Assembly (NCBI RefSeq): GCF_004365705.1
Contig: NZ_SOBN01000003.1
Span: forward strand, 620,001-684,000
Length of the DNA stretch: 64,000 bases
Origin: Streptomyces sp. 846.5
GTDB lineage: Bacteria; Actinomycetota; Actinomycetes; Streptomycetales; Streptomycetaceae
Reading direction: 5' to 3'
This document shows, piece after piece, positions 51,700 to 60,911 of this stretch (the stretch's first letter is position 1; each line of letters starts with the position of its first letter). A program made the position numbers and the translations under genes. The notes beneath the pieces were generated by a model. The model had not been told where the DNA came from, searched no databases, and saw only the letters and a program-made list of their open reading frames with translations.

Positions 51700-53082
51700 T
51701 CAGGTGCGGGAGGCCAGCTCCTTGGCCGCGTCCGCGGCCGCCTTGGCGATGCGGTCCTCGTTGACCGTGGTCAGGTGGCCGTTCTCGACCACCGGGCGGC
51801 CGTTGACCAGGAGCAGGGTCAGCGGCGGCAACGCGCCGAAGGTGAGCGCGGCGACCGGGTCGGCGATCGAGGAGTGCATCACTCCGTCGATCTTCCACAG
51901 CGCCAGGTCGGCCAGCTTGCCGACCTCGATCGAGCCGATCTCGTTCTGCCGGCCCAGCACCCTGGCGCCGCCCATGGTGCCCAGGCGCAGCGCCTTGCGG
52001 CCGGTGAGCGCGTCGGGGCGGCCGTGCAGCCGGTTGATCAGCAGCGCGTTGCGCAGCTCGGTGCCGAGCTCGCCGGACTCGTTGGACGCGGTGCCGTCCA
52101 CACCCAGGCCGACCGGGACGCCGGCCGCGAGCATGTCCGGGACCCGGGCGATCCCGGCCGCGAGCCGGGCGTTGGAGGACGGGCAGTGCGCCACCCCGGT
52201 GCCGGTCTCGGCGAACTTGGCGATGTCGGAGTCGTTCATGTGGACGCAGTGCGCCATCCACACGTCCTCGCCCAGCCAGCCGGTGGACTCGAAGTAGTCG
52301 GTCGGGCCCATGCCGAACAGCTCCTTGCAGAACTGCTCCTCCTCGGCCGTCTCCGAGCCGTGGGTGTGCAGCCGTACGCCCTTGCGCCGGGCCAGCACGG
52401 CGGCCTCGCGCATCAGCTCGGTGGAGACCGAGAACGGCGAGCAGGGCGCGATGGCGATCTGCAGCATCGAGTCGAACGAGGCGTCGTGGTAGCGGTCCAC
52501 GGCCGCCTCCGAGGCGATCAGGATCGCCTCGGTCTCCTCCACCGCGTGGTCCGGCGGCAGGCCGCCGTCCTTCTTGCTGCGGTCCATCGAGCCGCGCAGC
52601 GCGGTGAAGCGCATGCCCAGCTCGGCCACCGCCTCGATCTCGGCGCCGAGGATGTCGCCGCCGTCCTTGGGGAAGACGTAGTGATGGTCGCTGGCGGTGG
52701 TGCAGCCGGACTTCAGCAGCGCGGCGGTAGAACCCTGGGCGGCGGCGTGGACCAGCCGGTCGTCGATCCGGGCCCAGGTCGGGTAGAGCGCGACCAGCCA
52801 GTCGAACAGGATGTTGTCCTGCGCGAGCCCGCGGGTGATCCACTGGTAGAAGTGGTGGTGGGTGTTGACCAGGCCCGGGGTGACCAGGTGGCCCTCGGCG
52901 TTGATCCGGCGCTCCACGCCCTGCAGCCACTGCGGAGCGGGGCCCTCGCCGACCGACTCGATGCGGTTGCCGGCGATCACGACATGTCCGCGGGTGTACT
53001 CGGTGTCGGCGGCGTCCACGGTGGCGATGGCCGCGTTCTCGATGACGATGCGCTCGTCGGTGGACGGGGGGAGGGTTGTCAT
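51700..53082 (-). CDS. 8-oxoguanine deaminase-like amidohydrolase
   Basis: Metal-dependent amidohydrolase of the AtzA/TrzN/guanine-deaminase superfamily, 460 residues. VNTHHHFYQWITRG supplies the HxH metal site, GVRLHTHGSE and AHCVHM further His, and GLGVDGTASNES the metal Asp. The NTHHHFYQ...ARIDD form is that of 8-oxoguanine deaminases, which give urate from 8-oxoguanine; this fits the downstream position in a urate operon. Other substrates in the family cannot be excluded. It is 104 bp after the urate oxidase gene. Confidence 0.82.
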   Translation of the reverse strand: MTTLPPSTDERIVIENAAIATVDAADTEYTRGHVVIAGNRIESVGEGPAPQWLQGVERRINAEGHLVTPGLVNTHHHFYQWITRGLAQDNILFDWLVALYPTWARIDDRLVHAAAQGSTAALLKSGCTTASDHHYVFPKDGGDILGAEIEAVAELGMRFTALRGSMDRSKKDGGLPPDHAVEETEAILIASEAAVDRYHDASFDSMLQIAIAPCSPFSVSTELMREAAVLARRKGVRLHTHGSETAEEEQFCKELFGMGPTDYFESTGWLGEDVWMAHCVHMNDSDIAKFAETGTGVAHCPSSNARLAAGIARVPDMLAAGVPVGLGVDGTASNESGELGTELRNALLINRLHGRPDALTGRKALRLGTMGGARVLGRQNEIGSIEVGKLADLALWKIDGVMHSSIADPVAALTFGALPPLTLLLVNGRPVVENGHLTTVNEDRIAKAAADAAKELASRT

Positions 53083-53186
53083 CTGCTGTCTCAGCTCCTC
53101 GGCGATGGCGGTTGGCGGGACCGCCGTCGGGTGGGGCTGCCCAGGGCGGGACGGCGGGAGAATCCCTGGGGTGGATCTGGGAAAGG

Positions 53187-54110
53187 CTAGGCCACCGGGA
53201 TGACCGGGGTCACGCCCTCGCGGTGCACCGTACCCTCGATCAGACCGTACGGGCGGTCCGCGGCGAAGTAGACCTCGTTGTTGTTCTTGAGGCCGAACGG
53301 TTCCAGGTCCACCAGGAAGTGGTGCTTGTTGGGCAGCTCCAGGCGGACCTCGTCCACCTCGGCGCGGTTGTTCAGCACCCGGCTGCCCATCGCGTACAGG
53401 GTCTGCTGCAGCGAGTAGGAGTAGGTCTCGGCGAAGGCCTCCAGCAGGTGGCGGCGTACCTGGGCGTACGAGCGCTCCCAGTTGGGCTGGGTCTCCTCAC
53501 CGCTCCAGGAGTGCGCCCAGCGGGCCGTCACCTGGGTGGCCAGGATCCGGTCGTAGGCCTCCTTGAGGGTGGTGTACTTGTCCTTGATGTAGCCCCAGAA
53601 CTCCGAGTTGGTGGAGTTCATGACGGTCAGTTCCTTGAGGCCGGAGACGACCTCGAAGCGGCTGCCGTCATAGGTGATCTGCGCGGTGCGGATCTCGCCG
53701 CCGTTGCGGACGAAGGAGTGCCCGACCTCCTCCGACCCTATGCTGCGCTTTTCAAGATACGGGGCCGAGTTGTCCGGCGTGCTGATCCGGTCCCAGCTGT
53801 ACTCCTCGATCCGGATCCGGGCCCGGCGGATCGGCTCGTTGTTGTCGACGAAGTGCCGGGCCAGCAGGATGCCGAAGGCCTCGGCGGACTCGATGCCGTG
53901 CTCCTTGGCGAACGCGTACACCGTGTTCTTGGTGGTGTCGGTCGGCAGGCAGTTGGCGTTGGAGCCGGTGAGGTGGACGTCGTCCAGGTCGCCGGAGAGG
54001 GCGACCGAGACGTTCAGGTCCTTGATCTCGTGGCGGTTTGTGTCCCGGTAGACGCGGACGACACGGGTCTCCGCCTTTCCGTACTGGTTCTGGCCAAGAA
54101 CATGAGCCAT
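53187..54110 (-). CDS. uox: Urate oxidase
   Basis: Cofactor-free oxidase turning urate into 5-hydroxyisourate. 307 residues, two T-fold domains. QNQYGKAETRVVRV near the start has the catalytic Lys; LPTDTTKNTVYAFAKEHG has the family's Thr; LKELTVMNSTNSEFWGYIKD and the C-terminal LPNKHHFLVDLEPFGLKNNNEVYFAADRPYGLIEG are diagnostic. Seven bases after the HIU hydrolase gene, so co-transcribed. It produces hydrogen peroxide; the catalase at the edge of the window, a likely detoxifier, is broken. Confidence 0.97.
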   Translation of the reverse strand: MAHVLGQNQYGKAETRVVRVYRDTNRHEIKDLNVSVALSGDLDDVHLTGSNANCLPTDTTKNTVYAFAKEHGIESAEAFGILLARHFVDNNEPIRRARIRIEEYSWDRISTPDNSAPYLEKRSIGSEEVGHSFVRNGGEIRTAQITYDGSRFEVVSGLKELTVMNSTNSEFWGYIKDKYTTLKEAYDRILATQVTARWAHSWSGEETQPNWERSYAQVRRHLLEAFAETYSYSLQQTLYAMGSRVLNNRAEVDEVRLELPNKHHFLVDLEPFGLKNNNEVYFAADRPYGLIEGTVHREGVTPVIPVA

Positions 54111-54117
54111 GGGTTCT

Positions 54118-54435
54118 CTAGCTTCCTCGGTAGACGGAGTACCCGTACGGGTTGAGCAGCAGGGGTACGTGGTAGTGGGCCTGGGCCGGGTCGACGTCGA
54201 AGACGATGGAGACCTCGGGGAAGAAGGGGCCCTCGGTGGTGAAGCTCAGCCGCAGGACCGTCCCCGCTGCCGCGTCCGGGACCGGCAGGTCCTTGCAGCG
54301 GCCGTCGGCGTCGGTCCTGGAGCTGCCGAGGACGGTCCAGCCGCCGTCGGCCCCGCGCTGGGCCAGCTCGACCGGGACGCCCTCGGCGGGGCGGCCGGTG
54401 CTGGTGTTCAGCACATGGGTGGAGATGGACGTCAT
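54118..54435 (-). CDS. hiuH: 5-Hydroxyisourate hydrolase
   Basis: Transthyretin-like enzyme for 5-hydroxyisourate to OHCU. 105 residues. The N-terminal STHVLNTSTGRPAEGVPVEL carries the catalytic His, the middle TDADGRCKDL the Arg, and the C-terminal YHVPLLLNPYGYSVYRGS the YRGS signature. 10 bases after the OHCU decarboxylase stop and 7 bases before urate oxidase, in one operon. Confidence 0.97.
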   Translation of the reverse strand: MTSISTHVLNTSTGRPAEGVPVELAQRGADGGWTVLGSSRTDADGRCKDLPVPDAAAGTVLRLSFTTEGPFFPEVSIVFDVDPAQAHYHVPLLLNPYGYSVYRGS

Positions 54436-54444
54436 GATGCTCCG

Positions 54445-54924
54445 TCAGTTCTCGGTGAGAAGCCGGTCGATGCGGATGTCGTTGATCTTCCGCAGCTCAC
54501 CGCGGACGGTCTCGCGCTCGGTCGCGGCGTCGTTGCCGTAGCGCTCGCGCAGGGCGCCGAGCATCGTCTCGGCGGTGCGGCCGGTGGCGCAGATCAGGAA
54601 GACATGGCCGAACTTGGCCTCGTAGTCGGCGTTGGCCTGCGCCAGCTCGTCCAGCAGGGCGTGGTCGGCGCCCCGGACGCCGGACTGCTCGCGCTCGGAG
54701 GTGGCGTCGCCGGCCTTGGGCTGCCCGATCCGGGCGTGCCCCGCCATCGCGTCGGCCAGGTCGGCGGCGCTGAGCCGGGCCATCGCCGCGGCGTTGGCGG
54801 CGTGCACGGCGTCGGGATCGGCCCAGGGGCCGGCGGTCCGGACGAGCTTCGCCCAGGCGGGGCTGGTGCAGATCTCGTCGAGCCCGGCTTCGAGCCGGGC
54901 GAGCGCGGAGGTGGACAGGGCCAC
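54445..54924 (-). CDS. uraD: OHCU decarboxylase
   Basis: Gives S-allantoin from OHCU. 159 residues. The fold and the active-site AGHARIGQPK (catalytic His and the substrate contacts) are clear, with SEREQSGV and KFGHVFLICATGRT following. The family residues Glu and Arg are in place. The GTG start has GAGGAGG; an upstream ATG adds 10 codons. First gene of the operon uraD-hiuH-uox-deaminase. Its promoter is visible: -35 TTGACG, 18 bp, -10 TAGCTT, with the -35 inside the TCAACA-N3-TGTTGA palindrome. Confidence 0.93.
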   Translation of the reverse strand: MALSTSALARLEAGLDEICTSPAWAKLVRTAGPWADPDAVHAANAAAMARLSAADLADAMAGHARIGQPKAGDATSEREQSGVRGADHALLDELAQANADYEAKFGHVFLICATGRTAETMLGALRERYGNDAATERETVRGELRKINDIRIDRLLTEN

Positions 54925-54954
54925 GGATGACCTCCTCGGAGGGGCGTCATCCAA

Positions 54955-54995
54955 AAGCTAGGTCCACGGGCCGCCGTACGTCAACAGTTTGTTGA
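54955..54995 (-). promoter_or_regulatory. uraD promoter and TCAACA-N3-TGTTGA operator
   Basis: On the minus strand TTGACG (-35), 18 bp, TAGCTT (-10), 30 bp before the uraD start. The perfect 15-bp palindrome TCAACA-GTT-TGTTGA covers the -35. Same layout as the allB promoter. Confidence 0.65.
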
Positions 54996-55012
54996 AACGG
55001 GGTTGACGGTGC

Positions 55013-55396
55013 TCAGGTGTCCTTGGCTGCGGTCGCCTGCTGCCGGTTGAGGTAGTTGTAGACCGTGAAGCGGCTGACGCCGAGCGCCGTCGCGACGGTC
55101 TCCACACCGTGCCGGATGGTGAACGCGCCGCGCTCCTCCAACTGCGCCACCACCCGCTGCTTGCTCGCCCGGTCCAGCGTGGTCAGCTCCGCGCCGCCGA
55201 ACTGTCGGCGCACCTCGCCGAGCAGCCGGTCCAGCGCGCTCTCCAGCCCGGGGAGCCGTACGGCCACGGCCGGCTGCTCGTCCCACTCCAGCAGGACGTC
55301 GTCGGGCCGGGCGTCGGCCGGGCTGACCGCGGTGGCGCCGACCGCGTCCAGGAGCGGCTTGATGGCCTGCGCCAGCGGGTGCTCCTCGCGGCTCAT
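55013..55396 (-). CDS. Small YheO/DauR-type HTH_22 regulator
   Basis: A 127-residue protein. The C-terminal 60 residues match the HTH_22 domain at the end of YheO/DauR regulators: LEERGAFTIRHGVETVATALGVSRFTVYNYLNRQQ. The N-terminal YheO-like PAS domain is missing or replaced by a short segment (about 1-60). It is encoded inside the purine cluster, just upstream of the uraD operator, so it is a good candidate for a local regulator. The ATG overlaps the previous stop (ATGA) and GGAGGG precedes it. Confidence 0.78.
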   Translation of the reverse strand: MSREEHPLAQAIKPLLDAVGATAVSPADARPDDVLLEWDEQPAVAVRLPGLESALDRLLGEVRRQFGGAELTTLDRASKQRVVAQLEERGAFTIRHGVETVATALGVSRFTVYNYLNRQQATAAKDT

Positions 55397-55671
55397 GCGC
55401 CGCCCTCCTCTCGCTCGGCTATCGGCAGGCCGGTCTCGTCCAGGGTGCTGATCTGGAGTGAGATCCGGGTGGCGCCGCTGGCCAGGGTGGACCGGATCAG
55501 CCGGTCCACGGCCGCGAGGGCGGCCGTGGCCTCGCCCTCGGCGCTGGTGCCGAACGGGCCGACGTCGACCGTCAGTCCCGCCTCGTCCACGGCGCGGCGG
55601 GCGGCCTTGGCATGGTCGGGGAAGCCGTCGAGTTCGAACGGCTCTGTCGTGAACTCCACCTTCAATCGCAC
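55393..55671 (-). CDS. Thiamine-binding (YqgV/MTH1187)-like small protein
   Basis: A 92-residue ferredoxin-like-fold protein. LKVEFTTEPF, AGLTVDVGPFGTSAEGEATAAL and GATRISLQISTL resemble thiamine-binding MTH1187/YkoF-type proteins (PF01910). The GTG start has no obvious ribosome site. It overlaps the HTH_22 gene by 4 bp, so the two work together, perhaps as a ligand sensor and DNA binder. Glyoxylate carboligase in this cluster uses thiamine diphosphate, which gives a possible but unproved reason for the link. Confidence 0.6.
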   Translation of the reverse strand: MRLKVEFTTEPFELDGFPDHAKAARRAVDEAGLTVDVGPFGTSAEGEATAALAAVDRLIRSTLASGATRISLQISTLDETGLPIAEREEGGA

Positions 55672-55725
55672 GGGCGCAGCGTATCCGACCGCTCGCGGGC
55701 GGGCTGGGGTGATGACCGGCCAACT

Positions 55726-55814
55726 TCAACATTTTGTTGCGACGGCCCTTGACAGTCCCGCGCGCCTCCATGCGATAGTTCCATCAAGCAGAAACAAGCT
55801 TCCGCATTGTGGAA
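55726..55814 (+). promoter_or_regulatory. hyi promoter region with two operator-like elements
   Basis: The palindrome TCAACA-TTT-TGTTGC lies at the left end, nine bases before TTGACA (-35). GATAGT, 19 bp on, is the likely -10. TTCCGCATTGTGGAA (TTCCnCA-N-TGnGGAA) ends the region, just downstream of the start of transcription. Two factors could act here: one on the palindrome and an IclR/AllR-type one on the TTCC...GGAA site. Confidence 0.6.
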
Positions 55815-55829
55815 TTGATTGGTGACCGC

Positions 55830-56681
55830 ATGACCGCCGCCGCGCAGAACGACTGGCTCGACCAGCGCTGGACCGTGAACCTGTCGATCCTCTTCACCGA
55901 GCTCCCGCTGTTCGAGCGCCCCGCCGCCGCGGCGGCAGCAGGCTTCGACGCCGCGGAGCTCTGGTGGACCCTGGACGGCCCCACTCCGCCCGACAGCGAC
56001 CTGGACGCGCTGCGCCGCGCCTTCACCGACGCCGGCGTCCAGCTCACCGGGCTCAACTTCGACGCCGGGAACATGGCGGCGGGCTCCAAGGGCCTGCTCT
56101 CGCGGCCGGCCGAGTCCCAGCAGTTCCGCGACAACATCGCGGTCGCGGTCGGCCTCGCCGAGTCGCTCGGCTGCCGCGCGTTGAACGCCCTCTACGGCAA
56201 CCGAGTGGAGGGGGTGGCCATCGAGGTCCAGGACGAACTAGCGCTGGAGAACCTCGCGCTCGCCGCGCAGGCCGTCCACGGCATCGGCGCAACGCTGCTG
56301 GTCGAGGCCCTGAACGCGCCGGAGGCGCCGCTCTACGGGTTGCTCTCCAGCAAGGACGCCGTCGCGGTGGTGGACCAGGTCAACGCCGCCACCGGCCTCG
56401 ACAACACCCGCTTCCTCTGCGACCTCTACCACCTGGCCCGCAACGGCGAAGATCTCCTCTCGGTCATCGACACCCACGCCGCCCGCATCGGCCACGTACA
56501 GGTGGCCGATGCCCCCTCCCGCACCTTCCCTGGCTCGGGAGACCTGGACTTCCCGGCGCTGCTGAGCCGCCTCGACGCCGTGGGCTACACCGGGTACATC
56601 GGCCTGGAATACAAGGCGGCGGAAGCGCAGGACCCCTTCGCCTGGCTGCCGCGGGGCTTGCGCACCAGTGCACGCGGCTGA
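55830..56681 (+). CDS. hyi: Hydroxypyruvate isomerase
   Basis: TIM-barrel isomerase converting hydroxypyruvate and tartronate semialdehyde. 283 residues. NLSILFTELPLFERPAAAAAAGFDAAELWW is the first strand-loop; GATLLVEALNAPEAPLYG, FLCDLYHLARNGED, GHVQVADAPSRTFPGSGDLDF and GLEYKA carry the metal ligands (Glu, Asp, His, Glu). ATG with GGTGA five bases upstream; a GTG 21 bp before has no ribosome site. First gene of the hyi-glxR-gcl unit, with a palindromic repeat after the stop. Confidence 0.9.
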   Translation: MTAAAQNDWLDQRWTVNLSILFTELPLFERPAAAAAAGFDAAELWWTLDGPTPPDSDLDALRRAFTDAGVQLTGLNFDAGNMAAGSKGLLSRPAESQQFRDNIAVAVGLAESLGCRALNALYGNRVEGVAIEVQDELALENLALAAQAVHGIGATLLVEALNAPEAPLYGLLSSKDAVAVVDQVNAATGLDNTRFLCDLYHLARNGEDLLSVIDTHAARIGHVQVADAPSRTFPGSGDLDFPALLSRLDAVGYTGYIGLEYKAAEAQDPFAWLPRGLRTSARG

Positions 56682-56694
56682 CCACTGACCACCC

Positions 56695-56844
56695 AGGGGC
56701 GCGGGGCTCTGCTTGATTAACTGCGCGCGCGCTCAGCCCTCTACGGAGGTGCACGGTTTCTCGCGCAGTTCCCCGCGCCCCTCAGGGGCTGCAACTTTCG
56801 CTCGCGTCATTGAACACCGCTCAGGGGCGCGGGGAACTGCGCGA
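56695..56844. repeat. Composite intergenic palindromic repeat between hyi and glxR
   Basis: Perfect 22-bp arms of the common repeat, plus an additional partial arm (AGGGGCGCGGGG) at the left and the shared CCTCTACGGAGGTGCA flank. Three arms in all. It stands within the presumed operon, so it may lower downstream expression or process the mRNA. Confidence 0.85.
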
Positions 56845-56906
56845 CAAGCCCCCGCAGACCCGCACCCTCCCACCCCTCAAAACTTGCACCCCCTGAGGAG
56901 CACCAC

Positions 56907-57797
56907 ATGTCACCCCGCACCATCGCGTTCATCGGCCTCGGGATCATGGGCAGCCCGATGGCTGCCAACCTGGTCAAGGCCGGTCACACCATCACCGGGT
57001 TCAATCTGACGCAGCCCGCCATCGACAAACTCGTCGCGGACGGCGGCCGCGGAGCGGCGAGCATCGCCGAGGCGGTGGCCGAGGCCGAGGTCGTGATCAC
57101 CATGGTCCCCGCCGACCGGCAGGTCGAGGAGGTCATCCTGGGGGAGGGCGGGGTCCTCGAGAACGCCAAGCCCGGCACCCTGGTCATCGACATGAGCAGC
57201 ATCACCCCGCAGACCTCCATCAGGGTCGCCGAGGCCGCCGCCGCGAAGGGCATCCGCACCCTGGACGCCCCGGTGTCCGGCGGCGAGGCCGGTGCCGTCG
57301 AGGCGGTGCTCTCGATCATGGTCGGCGGCAGCGCCGCCGACTTCGCCGAGGCGAAGCCACTGTTCGACGCGCTGGGCACCACGGTCATCCACGTCGGCCC
57401 GGCCGGCGCCGGACAGACCGTCAAGGCCGCCAACCAGCTGATCGTCGCGGTGAACATCCAGGTCCTGGCCGAGGCCGTGGTCTTCCTGGAGAACGCCGGC
57501 GTCGACCTGCAGGCCGCGCTGGACGTCCTCGCGGGCGGCCTAGCCGGCTCCACCGTGCTGAACCGCAAGAAGGCCAACATGGTGGACCGCCAGTTCGCCC
57601 CGGGCTTCCGGATCGACCTGCACCACAAGGACATGGGCATCGTCACCGCCGCCGCCCGAGCCGTCGAGGCGCCGCTGCCGGTCGGCTCCCTGGTCGCCCA
57701 GCTCGTCGCCTCGGCCCGGGCCAACGGCGACGGCTCGCTGGACCACTCGGCACTGCTGCGCGGCGTCGAGCGCCTCGCCGGACGGAAGGTCAACTGA
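56907..57797 (+). CDS. glxR: 2-Hydroxy-3-oxopropionate (tartronate semialdehyde) reductase
   Basis: NAD(P)H-dependent reduction of tartronate semialdehyde to glycerate. 296 residues, beta-hydroxyacid dehydrogenase family. [20 protein letters not shown] near residues 8-27 is the cofactor site, [14 protein letters not shown] the substrate site, and [13 protein letters not shown] holds the catalytic Lys. GAGGAGC precedes the ATG. One base before gcl, so they are co-transcribed. Confidence 0.94.
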   Translation: MSPRTIAFIGLGIMGSPMAANLVKAGHTITGFNLTQPAIDKLVADGGRGAASIAEAVAEAEVVITMVPADRQVEEVILGEGGVLENAKPGTLVIDMSSITPQTSIRVAEAAAAKGIRTLDAPVSGGEAGAVEAVLSIMVGGSAADFAEAKPLFDALGTTVIHVGPAGAGQTVKAANQLIVAVNIQVLAEAVVFLENAGVDLQAALDVLAGGLAGSTVLNRKKANMVDRQFAPGFRIDLHHKDMGIVTAAARAVEAPLPVGSLVAQLVASARANGDGSLDHSALLRGVERLAGRKVN

Positions 57798-57798
57798 C

Positions 57799-59577
57799 AT
57801 GGCGCGTATGACTGCCGCCCAGGCGGCTGTTGAGATCCTCAAGGCCGAGGGCGTCACCCACCTGTTCGGCCTGCCGGGTGCGGCGATCAACCCGTTCTAC
57901 TCCGCGATGCGGACCAACGGCGGGCTGACCCACATCCTGGCCCGCCACGTCGAGGGCGCCTCGCACATGGCGGAGGGCTACACCCGCGCCAAGGCCGGCA
58001 ACATCGGCGTCTGCATCGGCACCAGCGGCCCGGCCGGCACCGACATGATCACCGGTCTGTACTCGGCCAGCGCCGACTCCATCCCGATCCTGTGCATCAC
58101 CGGGCAGGCTCCGGTCTCGAAGCTCCACAAGGAGGACTTCCAGGCCGTCGACATCACCTCCATCGCCAAGCCGCTCACCAAGATGGCGATGACCGTGCTG
58201 GAGCCGGCCCAGGTGCCGGGCGCCTTCCAGCAGGCCTTCCACCTGATGCGCTCGGGCCGTCCCGGCCCGGTCCTGCTCGACCTGCCGATCGACGTCCAGA
58301 TGGCCGAGATCGAGTTCGACATCGAGACCTACCAGCCGCTGCCGGTCTACAAGCCGTCCGCGTCGCGGGCCCAGATCGAGAAGGCGCTGGACCTGTTGGA
58401 GGCCGCCGACCGGCCGCTGATCGTCTCCGGCGGCGGCGTCATCAACGCGGACGCGGCCGACCTGCTGGTCGAGTTCGCCGAGCTGACCGGCGTCCCGGTG
58501 GTCCCGACCCTGATGGGCTGGGGCAGCATCCCGGACGACCACGAGCTGACGGCCGGCATGGTCGGCCTGCAGACCGCGCACCGCTACGGCAACGCGACCA
58601 TGCTGGCCTCTGACTTCGTCCTGGGCATCGGCAACCGCTGGGCCAACCGCCACACCGGCGGCATCGACACCTACACGGCCGGACGGACCTTCGTCCACGT
58701 CGACATCGAGCCGACCCAGATCGGCCGCGTCTTCGCCCCGGACTTCGGCATCGTCTCCGACGCCAGGGCCGCGCTGGAGCTCTTCGTCGAGGTGGCGCGC
58801 GAGCGCAGGGCCGCCGGGCGGCTGAAGGACCGCAGCGTGTGGGCGGCCAGCTGCCAGCAGCGCAAGGGCGAGCTGCTGCGCAAGACCGACTTCGACAATG
58901 TGCCGGTCAAGCCGCAGCGGGTCTACCAGGAGATGAACCTGGCCTTCGGACGCGACACCCGCTACGTCACCACCATCGGCCTCTCGCAGATCCAGGCCGC
59001 GCAGATGCTGCACGTCTACGGGCCGCGCAACTGGATCAACGCCGGCCAGGCCGGGCCGCTGGGCTGGACCCTGCCCGCCGCGCTGGGCGTCGCCACCGCC
59101 GACCCCGAGGGTACGGTCGTCGCGCTCTCCGGTGACTACGACTTCCAGTTCATGATCGAGGAGCTGGCGGTGGGGGCGCAGTTCCAGATCCCCTACATCC
59201 ACGTCGTCGTCAACAACGCCTACCTGGGCCTGATCCGCCAGGCCCAGCGCAACTTCGACATGGACTACCACGTCCAGCTGTCCTTCGAGAACGTCAACGC
59301 TCCCGAGGTCAACGGCTACGGCGTGGACCACGTCAAGGTCGCCGAGGGCCTGGGCTGCAAGGCGATCCGGGTGTTCGACCCCAACGAGCTCGGCGCGGCC
59401 TTCGAGCAGGCCAAGAAGCTCGCGGCGGAGTTCCGGGTGCCGGTCGTGGTCGAGGTGATCCTGGAACGCGTCACCAATGTGTCGATGGGCGTCGAGATCG
59501 ACAAGGTGAACGAGTTCGAGCCTATCGCCGAGCGCGCCTCGGACGCGCCGAGCGCCCTGCTCAACACCCTGGCCTAG
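57799..59577 (+). CDS. gcl: Glyoxylate carboligase
   Basis: ThDP- and FAD-dependent condensation of two glyoxylates to tartronate semialdehyde and CO2. 592 residues. Val51 ([13 protein letters not shown]) stands where other ThDP enzymes have the catalytic Glu, the hallmark of Gcl. The ThDP-Mg motif is [29 protein letters not shown]-like (split: GDYDFQF ... VVVNN). The middle FAD domain is intact. One base after glxR. Tandem hairpins follow the stop. Confidence 0.97.
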   Translation: MARMTAAQAAVEILKAEGVTHLFGLPGAAINPFYSAMRTNGGLTHILARHVEGASHMAEGYTRAKAGNIGVCIGTSGPAGTDMITGLYSASADSIPILCITGQAPVSKLHKEDFQAVDITSIAKPLTKMAMTVLEPAQVPGAFQQAFHLMRSGRPGPVLLDLPIDVQMAEIEFDIETYQPLPVYKPSASRAQIEKALDLLEAADRPLIVSGGGVINADAADLLVEFAELTGVPVVPTLMGWGSIPDDHELTAGMVGLQTAHRYGNATMLASDFVLGIGNRWANRHTGGIDTYTAGRTFVHVDIEPTQIGRVFAPDFGIVSDARAALELFVEVARERRAAGRLKDRSVWAASCQQRKGELLRKTDFDNVPVKPQRVYQEMNLAFGRDTRYVTTIGLSQIQAAQMLHVYGPRNWINAGQAGPLGWTLPAALGVATADPEGTVVALSGDYDFQFMIEELAVGAQFQIPYIHVVVNNAYLGLIRQAQRNFDMDYHVQLSFENVNAPEVNGYGVDHVKVAEGLGCKAIRVFDPNELGAAFEQAKKLAAEFRVPVVVEVILERVTNVSMGVEIDKVNEFEPIAERASDAPSALLNTLA

Positions 59578-59588
59578 CCTCCAAAACT

Positions 59589-59709
59589 CCCCCCGCGCCG
59601 GTATATCCATCTCCGGTCGTGCCCGCCGACGCGGGGGGCTCCAAGCTTCCTCCCGGCGGCGTGACCCATCCCATGATGGAATCCGGTCGTGCCCGCGCCG
59701 CCGGGAGGA
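59589..59709 (+). repeat. Tandem hairpins with identical loop sequence between gcl and glxK
   Basis: Hairpin 1: CCCCCCGCG pairs with CGCGGGGGG (9 bp), loop 32 nt. Hairpin 2: TCCTCCCGGCGGCG pairs with its complement (14 bp), loop 34 nt. Both loops contain TCCGGTCGTGCCCGC, the two copies 70 bp apart. The second stem holds GGAGGAG. It may be a terminator-plus-leader or a regulatory RNA structure for glxK. Confidence 0.6.
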
Positions 59710-59739
59710 GACCCACCTGCAACGAAGAAGAGGACGGCG

Positions 59740-60891
59740 ATGACCCAGCAGCAGGAGACCACCGGTCATGTGGTCATCGCCCCCGACAAGTTCAAGGGCA
59801 GCCTGACCGCCGCCGAGGCCGCCGAGCACATCGCCGCAGGCATCCTGCGCGTCGCGCCCGGCACCGACATCCGCAAGCTGCCCGTCGCCGACGGAGGGGA
59901 GGGCACGGTCCTGGCCGCGCTCGCTGCGGGCTACCGGCGGATCGCGTTGACGGTCAGCGGCCCCACCGGCGAACCGGTCGACGCGGCCATCGCCGTCCTC
60001 GACGACACCGCCGTGGTCGAGGCCGCCCAGGCCAGCGGCCTGACCCTGCTCCCCGGCGGGGTCCCGGCGCCGCTGACGGCAAGCAGCTACGGCACCGGGC
60101 AGCTGGTCGCCCGGGCGCTGCAGCTCGGCTGCACCCGCATCGTTCTCGGCCTGGGCGGAGTCGCCTGTACCGACGGGGGTGCCGGCCTGGCCCAGGCCCT
60201 CGGCGCGACGCTCCAGGGCGCCGAGGGCGCCGACCTCCCCCCTGGCGGCGCCGCCCTGCGCCGACTGCACCACCTCGACCTCGGACCCGTCGCGGGCACC
60301 CTCGGTGGGGTCGAGGTGGTGATCGCCAGCGATGTCGACAACCCGCTGCTCGGCGAGCGCGGCGCCCCCGCCGTCTACGGCCCGCAGAAGGGCGCGAGCC
60401 CGGCCGACGTGGCCGAGTTGGACGCGGCGCTGGCGCACTGGGCCGACGCGGTCGCCAAGGCCACCGGGACCGAACTGCGCGATGCCCCCGGCGCCGGCGC
60501 GGCCGGCGGTCTGGGCTTCGGCGCGATGGCCCTGCTGGGGGCCCATATGCGGCCCGGCATCGAGCTGCTGCTCGATCTGCTGGGCTTCGACCAGGCTGTG
60601 CGGGGAGCCGGCCTGGTCGTGACCGGCGAGGGTTGCCTGGACGCGCAGACCCTGCACGGCAAGGCCCCCGCCGGGGTCGCCGCTGCGGCCGCCGGGGCGG
60701 GGGTCCCGGTGGTCGCCGTGGCAGGCCGACTCGAACTCGACGCTCCCACCTGGAGCGGCGCCGGTTTCGCCGCCGCCTACGAGCTCGCCGAGCTCGCCGG
60801 ACCGGGCGCGGCGGCGGGCGACAGCATCGCCCGCGCCGCGGAGCTGGCCGAGCTGGCGGGCGAGCGGATCGCTCAACAGTTCCTGCTGTGA
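59740..60891 (+). CDS. glxK: Glycerate kinase (GlxK/GarK family)
   Basis: Phosphorylates D-glycerate, so glyoxylate carbon reaches glycolysis. About 383 residues. APDKFKGSLTAAEAAEHIAAG starts the family signature, PVADGGEGT follows, GLGGVACTDGG is the variant of GxGGSATNDGG, and VTGEGCLDAQTLHGKAP lies near the C-terminus. GAGGACGG before the ATG. 162 bp after gcl with two hairpins between. The next gene, allB, has its own promoter. Confidence 0.92.
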   Translation: MTQQQETTGHVVIAPDKFKGSLTAAEAAEHIAAGILRVAPGTDIRKLPVADGGEGTVLAALAAGYRRIALTVSGPTGEPVDAAIAVLDDTAVVEAAQASGLTLLPGGVPAPLTASSYGTGQLVARALQLGCTRIVLGLGGVACTDGGAGLAQALGATLQGAEGADLPPGGAALRRLHHLDLGPVAGTLGGVEVVIASDVDNPLLGERGAPAVYGPQKGASPADVAELDAALAHWADAVAKATGTELRDAPGAGAAGGLGFGAMALLGAHMRPGIELLLDLLGFDQAVRGAGLVVTGEGCLDAQTLHGKAPAGVAAAAAGAGVPVVAVAGRLELDAPTWSGAGFAAAYELAELAGPGAAAGDSIARAAELAELAGERIAQQFLL

Positions 60892-60911
60892 TCGGTGTCC
60901 GATGTGGAGAT

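Noticed and set aside
57790-60876. A 1028-codon minus-strand frame opposite gcl and glxK
   Set aside because: Exact antisense shadow of two firmly identified enzymes; composition is Asp/Gly/Val/His-rich and shows no domain.
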